Source: Streptomyces sp. NBC_01591
GTDB lineage: Bacteria > Actinomycetota > Actinomycetes > Streptomycetales > Streptomycetaceae
Direction: 5' to 3'
DNA length: 64,000 nucleotides
NCBI RefSeq assembly: GCF_035918155.1
Contig: NZ_CP109328.1
Coordinates: 1,178,001-1,242,000 of the forward strand
Each line of letters starts with the position of its first letter. The stretch's first letter is position 1. A model generated the notes under the pieces. That model ran no database searches, was not told the DNA's origin, and was given only the letters and a program-made list of their open reading frames with translations. This document shows positions 27,244 to 35,840 of this stretch, piece by piece. The translations under genes were made by a program, and so were the position numbers.

Positions 27244-28293
27244 GTGATACTGCTCGGTGTCGACCCACACAAGTCCACCCACACCGCCACCGCCGTCGAG
27301 CCGGTCTCGAACCAGCAGGTCGGGTCGATGCGGATCGAGGCCAGTCTGGCGGACTACCGGCGGCTGCTGGCCTGGGCCAAGCGGTGGCCACAGCGGAAGT
27401 GGGCTGTGGAGAACGCCAACGGCCTGGGCCGGCATCTCGCCCAGTGGCTCATCGCCCGCGGTGAGAGCGTCGTCGACGTGCCTGCCGCGGCGACCAGCCG
27501 GGTGCGCGAACTTTCCCGCGGTGGACGGCGTAAGAACGACCAGATAGACGCAGCGGCCGCAGCCACCGTTGCTTATCTGCAGGGAGAAGGGCGGGATCTC
27601 GCGCCCGAGGATCACACCACGGCGCTGGCCCTCCTGGACGAACGGCGTGTGAACCTGGCCCAGGCCCGGGTGCGCACGGTCAACCAGCTCCACGCGCTGC
27701 TGCGTGACCTGCTGCCCGGCGGCGCCCCGCCACAGCTGTCCGCGGACCTGGCCGCCAAACTGCTGCGATCCGTCCGCCCCGCCGGCGATATCGAGACCGT
27801 CCGGAAGGACATCGCCTGGGACCTGGTCGCCGAGATCCGGAAACTGGACAAGCAGCTCACGGACAACGCTGCCCGGATGCAGAGCCTGGTAGAGGCATCG
27901 AGCAGCACGCTGATGGACACCCCGGGCATCGGGCCGGTCATGGCCGCTCGGCTGATCGGCCGCACCGGACGGGCTCACCGCTTCTCCACCTCGGCGGCAT
28001 TCGCGAACTATGCCGGTGCCGCCCCGGTGGAGATCGCCAGCGCGGACAAAGCCCGCCACCGGCTCTCCCGCTCCGGCGACCGCCAGCTCAACTCCGTCCT
28101 CCACACCATCGCGGTCGTGCAGATACGGATGCCGAAATCACCCGGACACGCCTACTACCAGCGCAAACTCTCCGAGGGTAAGACGCCGAAGGAAGCGAAG
28201 CGGTGCCTGAAACGCCGCCTGGCCGACCACGTGTGGCGCGTCATGATCGCCGATGAGCGAAAAGCCAAGCCGCTCCCTATCCAAGGGACTTGA
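27244..28293 (+). CDS. IS110-family transposase (intact)
   Basis: GTG 27244 gives 349 residues. The RuvC-like DEDD domain reads LLGVDPHKSTHTATAVEPV, WAVENANGLGRHLAQWLIAR and GGRRKNDQIDAAAAATVAYL. After a linker helix the Tnp_20 domain reads SSSTLMDTPGIGPVMAARLI, FANYAGAAPVEIASADKARH and RLSRSGDRQLNSVLHTIAVV, with the conserved serine in SRSGDRQLN. It is full length without frameshifts, so it is potentially active, and differs in sequence from the two IS110 copies at the left of the window. Confidence 0.93.
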   Translation: MILLGVDPHKSTHTATAVEPVSNQQVGSMRIEASLADYRRLLAWAKRWPQRKWAVENANGLGRHLAQWLIARGESVVDVPAAATSRVRELSRGGRRKNDQIDAAAAATVAYLQGEGRDLAPEDHTTALALLDERRVNLAQARVRTVNQLHALLRDLLPGGAPPQLSADLAAKLLRSVRPAGDIETVRKDIAWDLVAEIRKLDKQLTDNAARMQSLVEASSSTLMDTPGIGPVMAARLIGRTGRAHRFSTSAAFANYAGAAPVEIASADKARHRLSRSGDRQLNSVLHTIAVVQIRMPKSPGHAYYQRKLSEGKTPKEAKRCLKRRLADHVWRVMIADERKAKPLPIQGT

Positions 28294-28424
28294 CAAGACA
28301 CAGAGGCACCCCGGGTTCGGTAGAGATCTCAGCTTGTTGTTGGGGCTCGATCTGTCCAGTTCCACCCTTCGATGCCTGTCCGGTCTGCTGAGCGCCCGGC
28401 GTCGCGAACGCGGCACGCGGCTGC

Positions 28425-29513
28425 TCAGTTGCCGACCAGGGCGTCGTGGATGGCCCACCCCATGTCGCCGGCGCACCAGCTGATGTTGCCGAGGACTGCG
28501 ACGTCCAGGCCCTGCTGCGGGTAGTGATAGAGGCGGGCGCTGGCCCCGTCCTCCTCGCCCGTGTGGCCCCAGCGGACGATGGTTCCTTCGTCGTCGAGGA
28601 TGTGGGTGAGGCCGAAGCCGTACATCCACTGGTAGCCGCGGACCTTCTCCTCACGCTCGTCGACCTGCGGGGTCAGAGCCAGGCGCGTGGTCTCCTCGTT
28701 CAGCAGCCGCCCGTGGCGCAGTGCGTGGGCGAAGGCCGTCAGATCGGCGGCGCTACAGGTAGCCCCTCCGTCGGCGGCGGCCCCGGGGGTGGTCGCGTAG
28801 TGATTGGTCCGGTACGGGGTGGGGCTGCCGGCGGTGGTGAGGTATCCCTCGGCAATGTCCGGCCCCAGGTCGTCCAGGGCCGGGAATCCTGCCGCGCTCA
28901 TTCCGGCACGGGCGAATACATCGTCGGCGATGACCTCCTCGAAGGAGCGGCCGGTCACCGATTCGATGAGCAGGCCGAGCAGGATGTAGCCGGCGCCGTT
29001 GTACAGATGACGCTCCCCGGGAGGGAAGTGGGGCTGCTTACCGGCGAACAGCGACAGGTAGTCCTTGTTGCTCCGCAGCAGGTAGAGCGGGTGGGAGGAG
29101 GTCAGGGCGGCCCATTCGGCCTCCCAGTCGTCGCTGCCCTCCTCGAACCAGTCGCCGATGCCCGCCGTCATCGTCAGGGCGTGGTGGACCGTGACACGCG
29201 GATCGAGCTGGGGCATGTGCTCTTTCACGAAGCCCACCAGCGCGTCGTCGAGGCAGACCTGCTTCCGCTCGACGAGCTGCAGGACGGCCACCGCTGTGAA
29301 CATCTTGGACACCGACGCCACCCGGAATCGCGTGTCGCACGTGTTCGGTATGGACCACCGCCGTGACGCCATCCCGAACGCGCGGGTGAATACCGGCTCC
29401 CCGTGACGCGTGACCCGGACCGTGCCGGAGAACCCCCTTTCCTGCGCCACTGCGGAGACGGCCTCCTCCAGGCAAGCCGGATCGAATCCGTCAGCCCTCG
29501 TCACGATCGTCAC
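28425..29513 (-). CDS. Beta-lactamase-fold serine hydrolase (class C-like)
   Basis: The 362-residue product is of the Beta-lactamase (PF00144-type) superfamily. The SxxK motif is RVASVSKMF (Ser67, Lys70), the second motif is LYNGAGYILLG and the third-motif region is WGHTGEEDG. Relatives act as D-aminopeptidases, carboxypeptidases or esterases rather than lactamases. No signal peptide is seen, so it is probably cytoplasmic. It is intact and stands alone between IS110 and IS6. Confidence 0.9.
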   Translation of the reverse strand: MTIVTRADGFDPACLEEAVSAVAQERGFSGTVRVTRHGEPVFTRAFGMASRRWSIPNTCDTRFRVASVSKMFTAVAVLQLVERKQVCLDDALVGFVKEHMPQLDPRVTVHHALTMTAGIGDWFEEGSDDWEAEWAALTSSHPLYLLRSNKDYLSLFAGKQPHFPPGERHLYNGAGYILLGLLIESVTGRSFEEVIADDVFARAGMSAAGFPALDDLGPDIAEGYLTTAGSPTPYRTNHYATTPGAAADGGATCSAADLTAFAHALRHGRLLNEETTRLALTPQVDEREEKVRGYQWMYGFGLTHILDDEGTIVRWGHTGEEDGASARLYHYPQQGLDVAVLGNISWCAGDMGWAIHDALVGN

Positions 29514-29537
29514 CGCAGACCCCTCACAGAAGAAAGT

Positions 29538-29775
29538 TCACCAGTCATCGGTGATGATGATCGTCACCAGTCCGCCTGCGAGCAACCGCTTTACCCTGAC
29601 CGCACGCGCCGCGGGGAGAGTGTCGCCCCAACCCGCCTCGGCCGCCGGTCCGTTGACCGCGACGTACATTCCGTCACCTCGCGGATCGCGTGTCGTCGGT
29701 ATCCCCTCCGGCCCCGCGGTGGAGCCGCTGCCCCCCGAGCCCGCGACCGCCTTCAAGGGCCGCAGGTCGACGGAC
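29538..29775 (-). pseudogene. Possible gene 3' fragment cut by IS6
   Basis: A minus-strand frame running out of the IS6 left end encodes about 75 residues, including GMYVAVNGPAAEAGWGD and ending LAGGLVTIIITDDW. If real, its 5' part was removed when IS6 inserted. No family was recognised. Confidence 0.2.
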
Positions 29776-30636
29776 GGCACTGTCACGTTGGCTGACGGGT
29801 GGGATGATCTTCGGGTTGATCATGGTGGAGGGGGTTGTCCGTGGACAGTACGCCGCCGTCGTACAAGGGGCACCGGTACCCGGTCGAGGTGATCTCCCAC
29901 TGCGTGTGGCTGTACTTCCGGTTCCCGCTCAGCTTCCGCGAGGTCGAGGAGCTGATGCTCGAGCGCGGCGTCATGGTGTCCTACGAGACGGTGCGCCGGT
30001 GGTGCCTGAAGTTCGGCCAGGCCTACGCGAACAGCCTGCGGCGCCGCCGTCCTCGGCCCGGCGATAAATGGCACCTGGACGAGGTCTTCATCAAGGTCAA
30101 CGGCGAGGTGAAGTACCTGTGGCGGGCCGTCGACGTCGACGGCAACTTGCTCGACATCCTGATCCAGAACCGCCGCGACAAGGCCGCGGCCAGGCGTTTC
30201 TTCCGCAGACTCCTCAAAGAGACCGGCACGGTGCCGCGGGTGGTCGTCACCGACAAGCTCCGCTCCTACAGCGCCGCCCACCGCGAGGTGATGCCCTCGG
30301 TCGAGCACCGCTCCCACAAAGGACTGAACAACCGGGCGGAGAACTCGCACCAGCCCACCAGGCAGCGCGAGCGCGCGATGAAGGGCTTCCGCAGCGTCGG
30401 TGGCGCCCAAAGATTCCTGGCCGCGTTCAGCGGTATCTCGCCCCACTTCCGACCCGGCCGTTACCACCGCACCGCACCCGACCACCGCCTCGAGATGACC
30501 GTCCGCTTCACGATCTGGGACCAGATCACCGGCACCGCCGGCCTGCCCGCCACGGCCTGACCGACAGCCGACAGCCGCCTCGACCACGCCCTGACGCACC
30601 GCCAGACGCCTATACCCCCGACAACGTGACAACGCC
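29776..30636 (+). mobile_element. IS6-family element, complete
   Basis: The left repeat GGCACTGTCACGTTG (29776-29790) and the right repeat ACAACGTGACAACGCC (30621-30636) bound 861 bp. No obvious 8-bp target duplication is visible, consistent with a deletion or replicative event next to the element. Confidence 0.88.
29841..30560 (+). CDS. IS6-family transposase (intact)
   Basis: GTG 29841 follows GGAGGGGG by six bases (TTG 29835 is an alternative). The 239 residues contain the N-terminal zinc/HTH-like region (EVISHCVWLYFRFPLSFREV, MVSYETVRRWCLKFG) and the DDE triad: WHLDEVFIKVNGEVKYLWRA, RVVVTDKLRSYSAAHREV and NNRAENSHQPTRQRERAMKG. IS6 enzymes transpose replicatively, forming cointegrates. 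Two broken relatives of the same element are at 2.9 kb and 46.5 kb. Confidence 0.93.
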   Translation: MDSTPPSYKGHRYPVEVISHCVWLYFRFPLSFREVEELMLERGVMVSYETVRRWCLKFGQAYANSLRRRRPRPGDKWHLDEVFIKVNGEVKYLWRAVDVDGNLLDILIQNRRDKAAARRFFRRLLKETGTVPRVVVTDKLRSYSAAHREVMPSVEHRSHKGLNNRAENSHQPTRQRERAMKGFRSVGGAQRFLAAFSGISPHFRPGRYHRTAPDHRLEMTVRFTIWDQITGTAGLPATA

Positions 30637-30694
30637 CGATGCGGCCCAGGCCGCCAATCGGGAACTGACCAGCGCGCTGAAACATCGTGATTGA
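30637..30694 (+). pseudogene. DUF6262 gene tail directly after IS6
   Basis: The 18 codons from the IS6 end to a TGA read DAAQAANRELTSALKHRD. The intact DUF6262 protein at 17 kb ends DASRAANRELTRSLNYRP, so this is the last fragment of a related gene removed by the IS. Confidence 0.65.
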
Positions 30695-30895
30695 CGGGGA
30701 GTTATATGCGGCGAGAATCAGCCATTCTGCTACATGTGTTCGGCAACCGACGAATCAGTCCTCACGGAAATCATACAGGTTGTGCCCTATCTCGGCGCTG
30801 ATCCGCTCTCGCGAGCGCTTACGGAAAGCAGTCAAGCGTGATCGTTGAGTGGCCGCAGAATGTTCGATCCACGTCATCACGACTCCAGGCAGGCC

Positions 30896-31261
30896 CTAGT
30901 GCTCGGCGTCGACGCGGGAGACGTGGTACTGGCGGATCTGCCAGCCGGCGTTGTCGAGGCGGAGGACCAGCGACAGATGTACATGGGCCTCCCAGTCGTG
31001 CGCGTCGCCGAACGTGACGTCCGCGAAGCCTCCGGCGACCTGCTCGCCGATCGTGTATGTGTGCAGGATCGTTGCCTCGGCCCTTCGGTCGGCCGGTACG
31101 GCTGTGTAGTAGCCCCGCACCGCGTCCCGGCCGGTGAGGACGGCGGGTCCGAAGCCCTGGAAGAGGGTGTCCGGGGTGAACAGATCGGCCATGGTGTCGG
31201 GCTGGTGGCCGTCGAAAGCGGCCTTCCAGCGCCGAAGGACGTCATGCATCGGGTGGGTCAT
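30896..31261 (-). CDS. SnoaL-like (NTF2-fold) protein
   Basis: ATG 31261 (MTHPMHDVLRRWKAAFDGHQ) is preferred; ATG 31276 in frame is possible. The 121-residue product has the SgcJ/EcaC-type SnoaL pattern: MADLFTPDTLFQGFGPAVL, TGRDAVRGYYTAV and WEAHVHLSLVLRLDNAGWQI. These small cone-shaped proteins act as isomerases, cyclases or ligand carriers. It is divergent from the TetR gene, with that regulator's operator-like motif in the gap, so it is a likely target. Confidence 0.85.
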   Translation of the reverse strand: MTHPMHDVLRRWKAAFDGHQPDTMADLFTPDTLFQGFGPAVLTGRDAVRGYYTAVPADRRAEATILHTYTIGEQVAGGFADVTFGDAHDWEAHVHLSLVLRLDNAGWQIRQYHVSRVDAEH

Positions 31262-31351
31262 TGCTTTAGCTCTCATCTGCGCGTGGGTGTGCGGGCAGCG
31301 GCTCCAGCTGCGGACGGTCGCGGATTGCGACCGAGTGGTCCCGCGGAGTTG

Positions 31352-31393
31352 CTAGCCGACCGGTCCAGTACAAAATAGTCGAGCGGTCGTATA
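31352..31393. promoter_or_regulatory. TetR operator-like sites upstream of tetR
   Basis: CTAGCCGACCGGTC (31352-31365) contains the palindromic core GACCGGTC. TAGTCGAGCGGTCGTATA (31376-31393) is a looser match. The same motif recurs at 34127-34167 and 34652-34691, so it marks one regulon. Confidence 0.75.
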
Positions 31394-31402
31394 CTTGCAA
31401 CC

Positions 31403-32023
31403 ATGGGACGGACCAGTGACGCCAGGGAAAAGATCATCAGCACCGCGCAGTCGCTCATCGAGCTGCGTGGCTACTCGGCGCTGGGCGTGGCCGAGATCTG
31501 CAAGACGGCCGGGGTGCCCAAGGGGAGCTTCTACTACTTCTTCGAGTCCAAGGAGGCTCTGGCGCTGACTGTGCTCGACGAGCACTGGGCCGACCAGCGT
31601 CGCGAGTGGGCCCGTGTTCTGCGCGGCGACGCCGACCCTCTGCAGCGGCTGCGGCAGCTCTTCGAGGAGACCGAGGCGATCCAGCGCGCGGGGCAGAAGA
31701 GCTGTGGCACCGTCTCCGGCTGCTTGTTCGGGAACCTCACGTTGGAGCTGAGCAATCAGACCGAAGCGATCCGCCGACGCCTGCAGGAGATCTTCGACGC
31801 CCAGGTCGACATGGTGGAGTCGGTCGTCGCCGAGGCGCGTGAGCGTGGCGAGGTCACTGTCGCCGACACCCGTGAGGCGGCGCGATCGGTCGTCGCGCAG
31901 CTCGAAGGACAGGTGCTGTTCGCCAAGCTCTACAACAGCACGTCCCAGCTGAGCGTTCTCTGGGCGAACTGCCTGGCTCTGCTGGGCGCCCGGGCGCCGC
32001 AGGAGGCAGCGGCCGAGGCATGA
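31403..32023 (+). CDS. TetR/AcrR-family repressor
   Basis: The 206-residue product begins MGRTSDAREKIISTAQSLIE and has the TetR HTH GVAEICKTAGVPKGSFYYFF followed by ESKEALALTVLDEHW. The C-terminal half (KSCGTVSGCLFGNLTLELSN) resembles the TetR_C ligand domain of YxaF/LmrA-type repressors. Its own promoter region and those of the SDR, isomerase-like and WrbA-like genes carry GACCGGTC operators, which makes it the probable regulator of this redox island. Confidence 0.93.
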   Translation: MGRTSDAREKIISTAQSLIELRGYSALGVAEICKTAGVPKGSFYYFFESKEALALTVLDEHWADQRREWARVLRGDADPLQRLRQLFEETEAIQRAGQKSCGTVSGCLFGNLTLELSNQTEAIRRRLQEIFDAQVDMVESVVAEARERGEVTVADTREAARSVVAQLEGQVLFAKLYNSTSQLSVLWANCLALLGARAPQEAAAEA

Positions 32024-32128
32024 GCCCCGGTCCGCTGCCGGCGGGTCGGAGTGTCGGGCGCCAGAGTCCCGTTGGCCCGGAGGTCCCGGACTGCCGGTGC
32101 CTTGGTGTGCGTCGGGCGCCGAGGGCGT

Positions 32129-33160
32129 TCAGACGTGGGAGGCCAGTCTCCGCAGGATCTGGGCGGCGGGCTCGGCGGTGGCCTGGCGGTACCCGGTCCC
32201 GGCCCACAGATTGATCCGCTCGGGGTCGCCGGCCGCGGCGGCGGCCTGGCGCATCGGCCTGGTCAGATGGTGCAGGGCGGGGTAGCCAGAGGGGGCGAGG
32301 CCGCTGTAGTGGTCGGTGAACCGGTTGGCCAGAGCCCGTGCGGGCCGGCCTGTGAACGCCCTGGTCACCACGGTCCGGCGGCGCTTCGGGTCGGCCAGGG
32401 CCGCCTTGTGGGGGAGCGACGTACCGGCTTCGTCCGCCCGCAGCAGGACCGTACCGACCATTACCGCCTCGGCCCCGGCGCGTAGTGCCTCGGCCACGCC
32501 GGCCGGGGTGGCCAGCCCGCCCGCGGCGACGAGCGGCAGCGACACCGCCTCCCGTATCTGCCCCAGCAGATCGGTCAGTGGGACGGAGGCCGGAACACGT
32601 TCTGGGGTGAGTGTGCCTGAGTGCCCTCCGGCGGCCGACGCCTGTACGGCCAGTACGTCGGCGCCCGCGTCCGCGGCCAGGCGGGCCTCCGCCGGTGACG
32701 TGACCGTCTGGACGACCAGGGTTCCGGCGGCGCGCAGTGAGGCGATGACGGCTGTGTCCGGGATGGCGAAGGTGAAGCTGACGACCGGTACCGGTGCGGA
32801 CAGCAACAAGTCGATCTTGTCCGACCAGTGGTCGTTGTCCTCGACGATTTCCGCTGCCTGGATGTCGAGTTCGTAGACCCGGGCTTCGGGGGCGATCGCG
32901 GCGGCATAGCGTCGGAAGGCCTCCGGATCGACCGGCAGGGGGTTGGGAGCGAAGAGGTTGACCCCGAAGGCGATGTCGTGGCGTCGGACCTCGGCGATCT
33001 GCTCGGCCAGTGCGTCGGCGGTCTTGTATCCGCCGGCGAGGAACCCTAGTCCGTTCGCACGGGCCGCCGCCACGACCAGTGCGGGGGTGCTGGGACCGCC
33101 GGCCATCGGCGCGGCCAGAACCGGGTTGTCCACGGCGAGGCCGTCGAGTGGCGAGGTCAT
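32129..33160 (-). CDS. Nitronate monooxygenase
   Basis: The 343-residue product is a flavin TIM-barrel enzyme of the nitronate monooxygenase (former 2-nitropropane dioxygenase) family. Motifs include AVDNPVLAAPMAGGPSTPAL, GFLAGGYKTADALAEQI, GADVLAVQASAAGGHSG (catalytic-His region), LVAAGGLATPAGVAEAL and AVMVGTVLLRADEAG. It oxidises nitronates to carbonyl compounds, possibly detoxifying nitro metabolites. It lies downstream of the SDR gene on the same strand with a 217-bp gap, inside the TetR-linked island. Confidence 0.93.
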   Translation of the reverse strand: MTSPLDGLAVDNPVLAAPMAGGPSTPALVVAAARANGLGFLAGGYKTADALAEQIAEVRRHDIAFGVNLFAPNPLPVDPEAFRRYAAAIAPEARVYELDIQAAEIVEDNDHWSDKIDLLLSAPVPVVSFTFAIPDTAVIASLRAAGTLVVQTVTSPAEARLAADAGADVLAVQASAAGGHSGTLTPERVPASVPLTDLLGQIREAVSLPLVAAGGLATPAGVAEALRAGAEAVMVGTVLLRADEAGTSLPHKAALADPKRRRTVVTRAFTGRPARALANRFTDHYSGLAPSGYPALHHLTRPMRQAAAAAGDPERINLWAGTGYRQATAEPAAQILRRLASHV

Positions 33161-33377
33161 GGAGTGTCTTCTCTCCTCGTGAGATGGGGACGGACTTGGT
33201 CCGGCAGGAGGCAGTGGCCCGCCCCGGGCCGGTCCCCGAGGGGGCCGGTGCCGGCCGGTTCGTCGTCGGCGCCGGGCCGTCGGCAGCCGGTTCCGGGGCG
33301 GCTGGCAAGGGCACGGGCACGGTGGCGCGCCCCGCCTCGGGCCCGCGCGGGCGAAGCCAGGCGTTGAGTGCCCGCGC

Positions 33378-34091
33378 TCAGTACCCGGCGCTCTGGCCGC
33401 CGTCGACGTGGAGGATCTCGCCTGTGACGAACGGGGCGTTCTCGAGGTAGACGACCGCGTCGACGATGTCGCTCACCTCGCCCATACGGCCGACCGGATG
33501 CAGTGCCGCGAGTGCCGCGTGATGCTCCTCGGGGTGCATGGGTGTCTTGATGGTGCCCAGCGCCACGGCGTTGCTGCGGATGCCGCGGCCGGCGTACTCG
33601 ATGGCCAGCGCCTTGGTGGCGGACTGCAGTCCGCCCTTGGTCAGAGAGGCGAGTACGGAGGTCACACTGGAGCTGGCCTGGTCGGCGAGCGTGCTCGTGA
33701 TCTGCACGACGTGACCGCCGCCCTGCTCGAGCATGCGCTCCACCGCGAGCTGGGTGATGCGGAAGAAACCGTCCAGGTTCACGCCGAGCACCGCGTCGTA
33801 GTCGTCCTCGGTGTAGTCGGTGAAGGGCTTCGCGACGAAGATCCCCGCGTTGTTGACCAGCGTGTCGATACGGCCGAACTGCTCGACGCCGGCGGCGATG
33901 ACGCGCTCTGCGGTCGCGCGGTCGGCGATGTCGCCCTGGACGGTGACGACGTCGGGGTCGTCCGACGCGGGGATGCGGCGCGAGGTGGCGACGACGCCAT
34001 AGCCCAGCTTGCGGTAGGCGGTGACAATCCCGGCTCCGATGCCCTGCGACGCACCCGTGACGACCGCGACCTTCTGAACCTGCGTGCTCAT
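33378..34091 (-). CDS. SDR-family oxidoreductase lacking the catalytic tyrosine
   Basis: ATG 34091 is preceded by GAAGAAGG. The 237 residues show VVTGASQGIGAGIVTAYRKL, DTLVNNAGIFVAKPF and GRGIRSNAVALGTIKTPMH. In the active-site helix, where YxxxK is expected, the sequence is TSVLASLTKGGLQSATKALA. The lysine is kept, but the tyrosine position is alanine. Such variants exist among SDRs and may be non-classical or pseudo-enzymes. The promoter carries two GACCGGTC operators, so TetR control is likely. It is convergent neither with the nitronate monooxygenase nor with the isomerase-like gene. Confidence 0.9.
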   Translation of the reverse strand: MSTQVQKVAVVTGASQGIGAGIVTAYRKLGYGVVATSRRIPASDDPDVVTVQGDIADRATAERVIAAGVEQFGRIDTLVNNAGIFVAKPFTDYTEDDYDAVLGVNLDGFFRITQLAVERMLEQGGGHVVQITSTLADQASSSVTSVLASLTKGGLQSATKALAIEYAGRGIRSNAVALGTIKTPMHPEEHHAALAALHPVGRMGEVSDIVDAVVYLENAPFVTGEILHVDGGQSAGY

Positions 34092-34126
34092 GATGACCTT
34101 CTTCCAGGGAGATGAGGATGAGATGA

Positions 34127-34167
34127 CTAGCCGACCGGTCACTTATGTCAAAGTAGACGACCGGTCG
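34127..34167. promoter_or_regulatory. Pair of TetR operator-like sites between SDR and the isomerase-like gene
   Basis: CTAGCCGACCGGTC (34127-34140) and TAGACGACCGGTCG (34154-34167) share the GACCGGTC core, 27 bp apart. They sit 36 bp upstream of the SDR start and in the divergent promoter region of the gene at 34294. Confidence 0.8.
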
Positions 34168-34293
34168 AAATATTTCAAAAGGCGTGCGTACCGTCGTGGC
34201 GGCAGGGTGTGCGCCCGCGGAAGGGCGGCTGCGCCGCCTCGTGTGCGTCGTCACGAGGGGCCGGTAGGCCCCGCAGAGAGAAGGAGAAGTGCC

Positions 34294-34596
34294 ATGAAGG
34301 AGTTCCTGGTCGAGCTCACCACCACCGTTCCCGAGGGCACCGACCCGGCGGAGGTCGACCGCCGTCGCGCCGAGGAATCCGTAAGGGCTGGGGAGCTGGC
34401 CGCGGCCGGTCACCTCGTCAGGCTGTGGCGCCCGGTGGGCGAACTGCGCAGCATCGGTCTGTGGCGGGCCGCCGACGAGGGTGAGCTGTACGAGAAGGTG
34501 CTCGGCGCACTGCCGCTCTGGCCGTGGATGACCTCGGTGGTGACGGTCCTGCAGTCCCACCCCAACGACCCGGGCAGGACTGCCGTCACCGCCTGA
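34294..34596 (+). CDS. Muconolactone isomerase-like protein
   Basis: ATG 34294 follows AGAAGGAGA. The 100-residue product (MKEFLVELTTTVPEGTDPAE, LAAAGHLVRLWRPVGELRSI, GLWRAADEGELYEKVLGALP, LWPWMTSVVTVLQSHPND) matches the ferredoxin-like muconolactone delta-isomerase family in length and in the HxxRLWRP and PLxPWM patterns. In Streptomyces such proteins occur often beside TetR-controlled SDR and NAD(P)H quinone oxidoreductase genes. The function here may be redox related rather than catechol breakdown. Confidence 0.88.
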   Translation: MKEFLVELTTTVPEGTDPAEVDRRRAEESVRAGELAAAGHLVRLWRPVGELRSIGLWRAADEGELYEKVLGALPLWPWMTSVVTVLQSHPNDPGRTAVTA

Positions 34597-34651
34597 TCGC
34601 ACGGGCCTCGTCGCTCCCGCCGTAACCGCGGCACCCGGCCTTGAATCATCT

Positions 34652-34691
34652 GGACCGGTCGTCTACCTTGAATTAGTGGACCGGTCGTCTA
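34652..34691. promoter_or_regulatory. Pair of TetR operator-like sites upstream of the WrbA-like gene
   Basis: GGACCGGTCGTCTA occurs twice, at 34652-34665 and 34678-34691, 26 bp apart. The spacing is nearly the same as in the pair at 34127-34167, suggesting two dimers on one face of the DNA. Confidence 0.8.
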
Positions 34692-34745
34692 GTTCGGTCT
34701 CGCGACAACCCCACCAGAATCCCCACAAGGAACGGAGCCGCTGCC

Positions 34746-35354
34746 GTGGCTACTCCCGTCAAGCTTTCGATCGTCTACTACTCCTCCACCGGCACCATCG
34801 CCGAGATAGCCGAGGAGCTCCGCGATGCCGGTGTGAAGGCCGGTGCCGAGGTCCGCCTGGTGAAGGCCGCCGAGCTGGCCCCGCGGGCGGCCATCGAGGC
34901 CAATCCGGCGTGGGCAGCCAACCACGCCGCCACCGCGGGCATCCCCGAGGCGACACCCGAGGACATCGAGTGGGCCGACGCCGTACTGTTCGGATCCGCC
35001 ACCCGGTTCGGCAACCTCTCCTCGCAGCTCAAGCAGTTCATCGACACCCTCGGCGGGCTGTGGGCACAGGGGAAGCTGGCCGACAAGGTCTACAGCGGCT
35101 TCACCTCGTCCGCGACCCTCCACGCCGGACAGGAGACGACGCTCCAGGCGCTCTACACCAGCGTCCACCACTTCGGCGGCATCGTGGTCGCCCCCGGCTT
35201 CACGGACCCGGTCAAGTTCGCCGACGGCAACCCTTACGGCACCTCGCACGTGGACGGGCAGGGCACGAACCCGGTGGACGACACCACCCGCGCCGCCGCC
35301 CGCCACCAGGCCGAACGCGTCGTGAGGATAGCGGCCCAGCTCAAGGCAGCCTGA
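34746..35354 (+). CDS. wrbA: WrbA-like NAD(P)H:quinone oxidoreductase
   Basis: GTG 34746 gives 202 residues. The flavodoxin fold is clear: KLSIVYYSSTGTIAEIAEEL (FMN phosphate loop), DAVLFGSATRFGNLSSQLKQ, FIDTLGGLWAQGKLADKVYS, FTSSATLHAGQETTLQ and HHFGGIVVAPG. This is the WrbA family, which reduces quinones by two electrons and protects against redox cycling. Two GACCGGTC operators lie just upstream, and a strong terminator follows. Confidence 0.92.
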   Translation: MATPVKLSIVYYSSTGTIAEIAEELRDAGVKAGAEVRLVKAAELAPRAAIEANPAWAANHAATAGIPEATPEDIEWADAVLFGSATRFGNLSSQLKQFIDTLGGLWAQGKLADKVYSGFTSSATLHAGQETTLQALYTSVHHFGGIVVAPGFTDPVKFADGNPYGTSHVDGQGTNPVDDTTRAAARHQAERVVRIAAQLKAA

Positions 35355-35378
35355 CCCGTCCACCAGCCGCGTCAGGCA

Positions 35379-35409
35379 GGCCGGCGCCGCCACACCGGCG
35401 GCGCCGGCC
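35379..35409 (+). terminator. Terminator after the WrbA-like gene
   Basis: GGCCGGCGCCGCC (35379-35391) and its exact complement GGCGGCGCCGGCC (35397-35409) form a 13-bp stem with a 5-base loop 25 bp after the stop. Confidence 0.8.
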
Positions 35410-35611
35410 GACGCGTCACCGCGCCGGCGCAGGGCGCGGACCCGGCCGGGCCTACAGCGACTCCGGTCGCTCGCCGCCCGACGGCGGCAAAGCGGTGCTG
35501 TGGCCCCATCGCCGTGCGCGAGCCCGAGAATCTGCCCGCAGCAGGTGACCCGACGCCCACCCGTGGGCGACGGCCGGTGCACCAGGATCGGCGCGCTGCT
35601 CATGGCCCAGG

Positions 35612-35809
35612 GTGCGATGGGTGGCCGGTCACATCGTGCTCTACCGCAAGGAAGCCGGTATCGACCACAGCGAGCTGCGCGTGCTGACCAAGGGCAGGCA
35701 CGCGATGACGTACTCCAATGACGCCGGCTCCACTTGGACGGACACTGGCGCGGGAGCCGCCCCGCTGCGCGCCGCCTTCCACGCCCTGTACTTCCACTCC
35801 CGCTGGTGA
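35612..35809 (+). CDS. Possible small hypothetical protein
   Basis: A 65-residue frame (VAGHIVLYRKEAGIDHSELR ... FHALYFHSRW) ends shortly before a strong terminator, which supports transcription in this direction. There is no recognised family and no strong ribosome site; it may be the end of a degraded gene. Confidence 0.3.
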   Translation: MRWVAGHIVLYRKEAGIDHSELRVLTKGRHAMTYSNDAGSTWTDTGAGAAPLRAAFHALYFHSRW

Positions 35810-35840
35810 CCCCCATTCAGACCGAATGGTAGAGGGCCGC

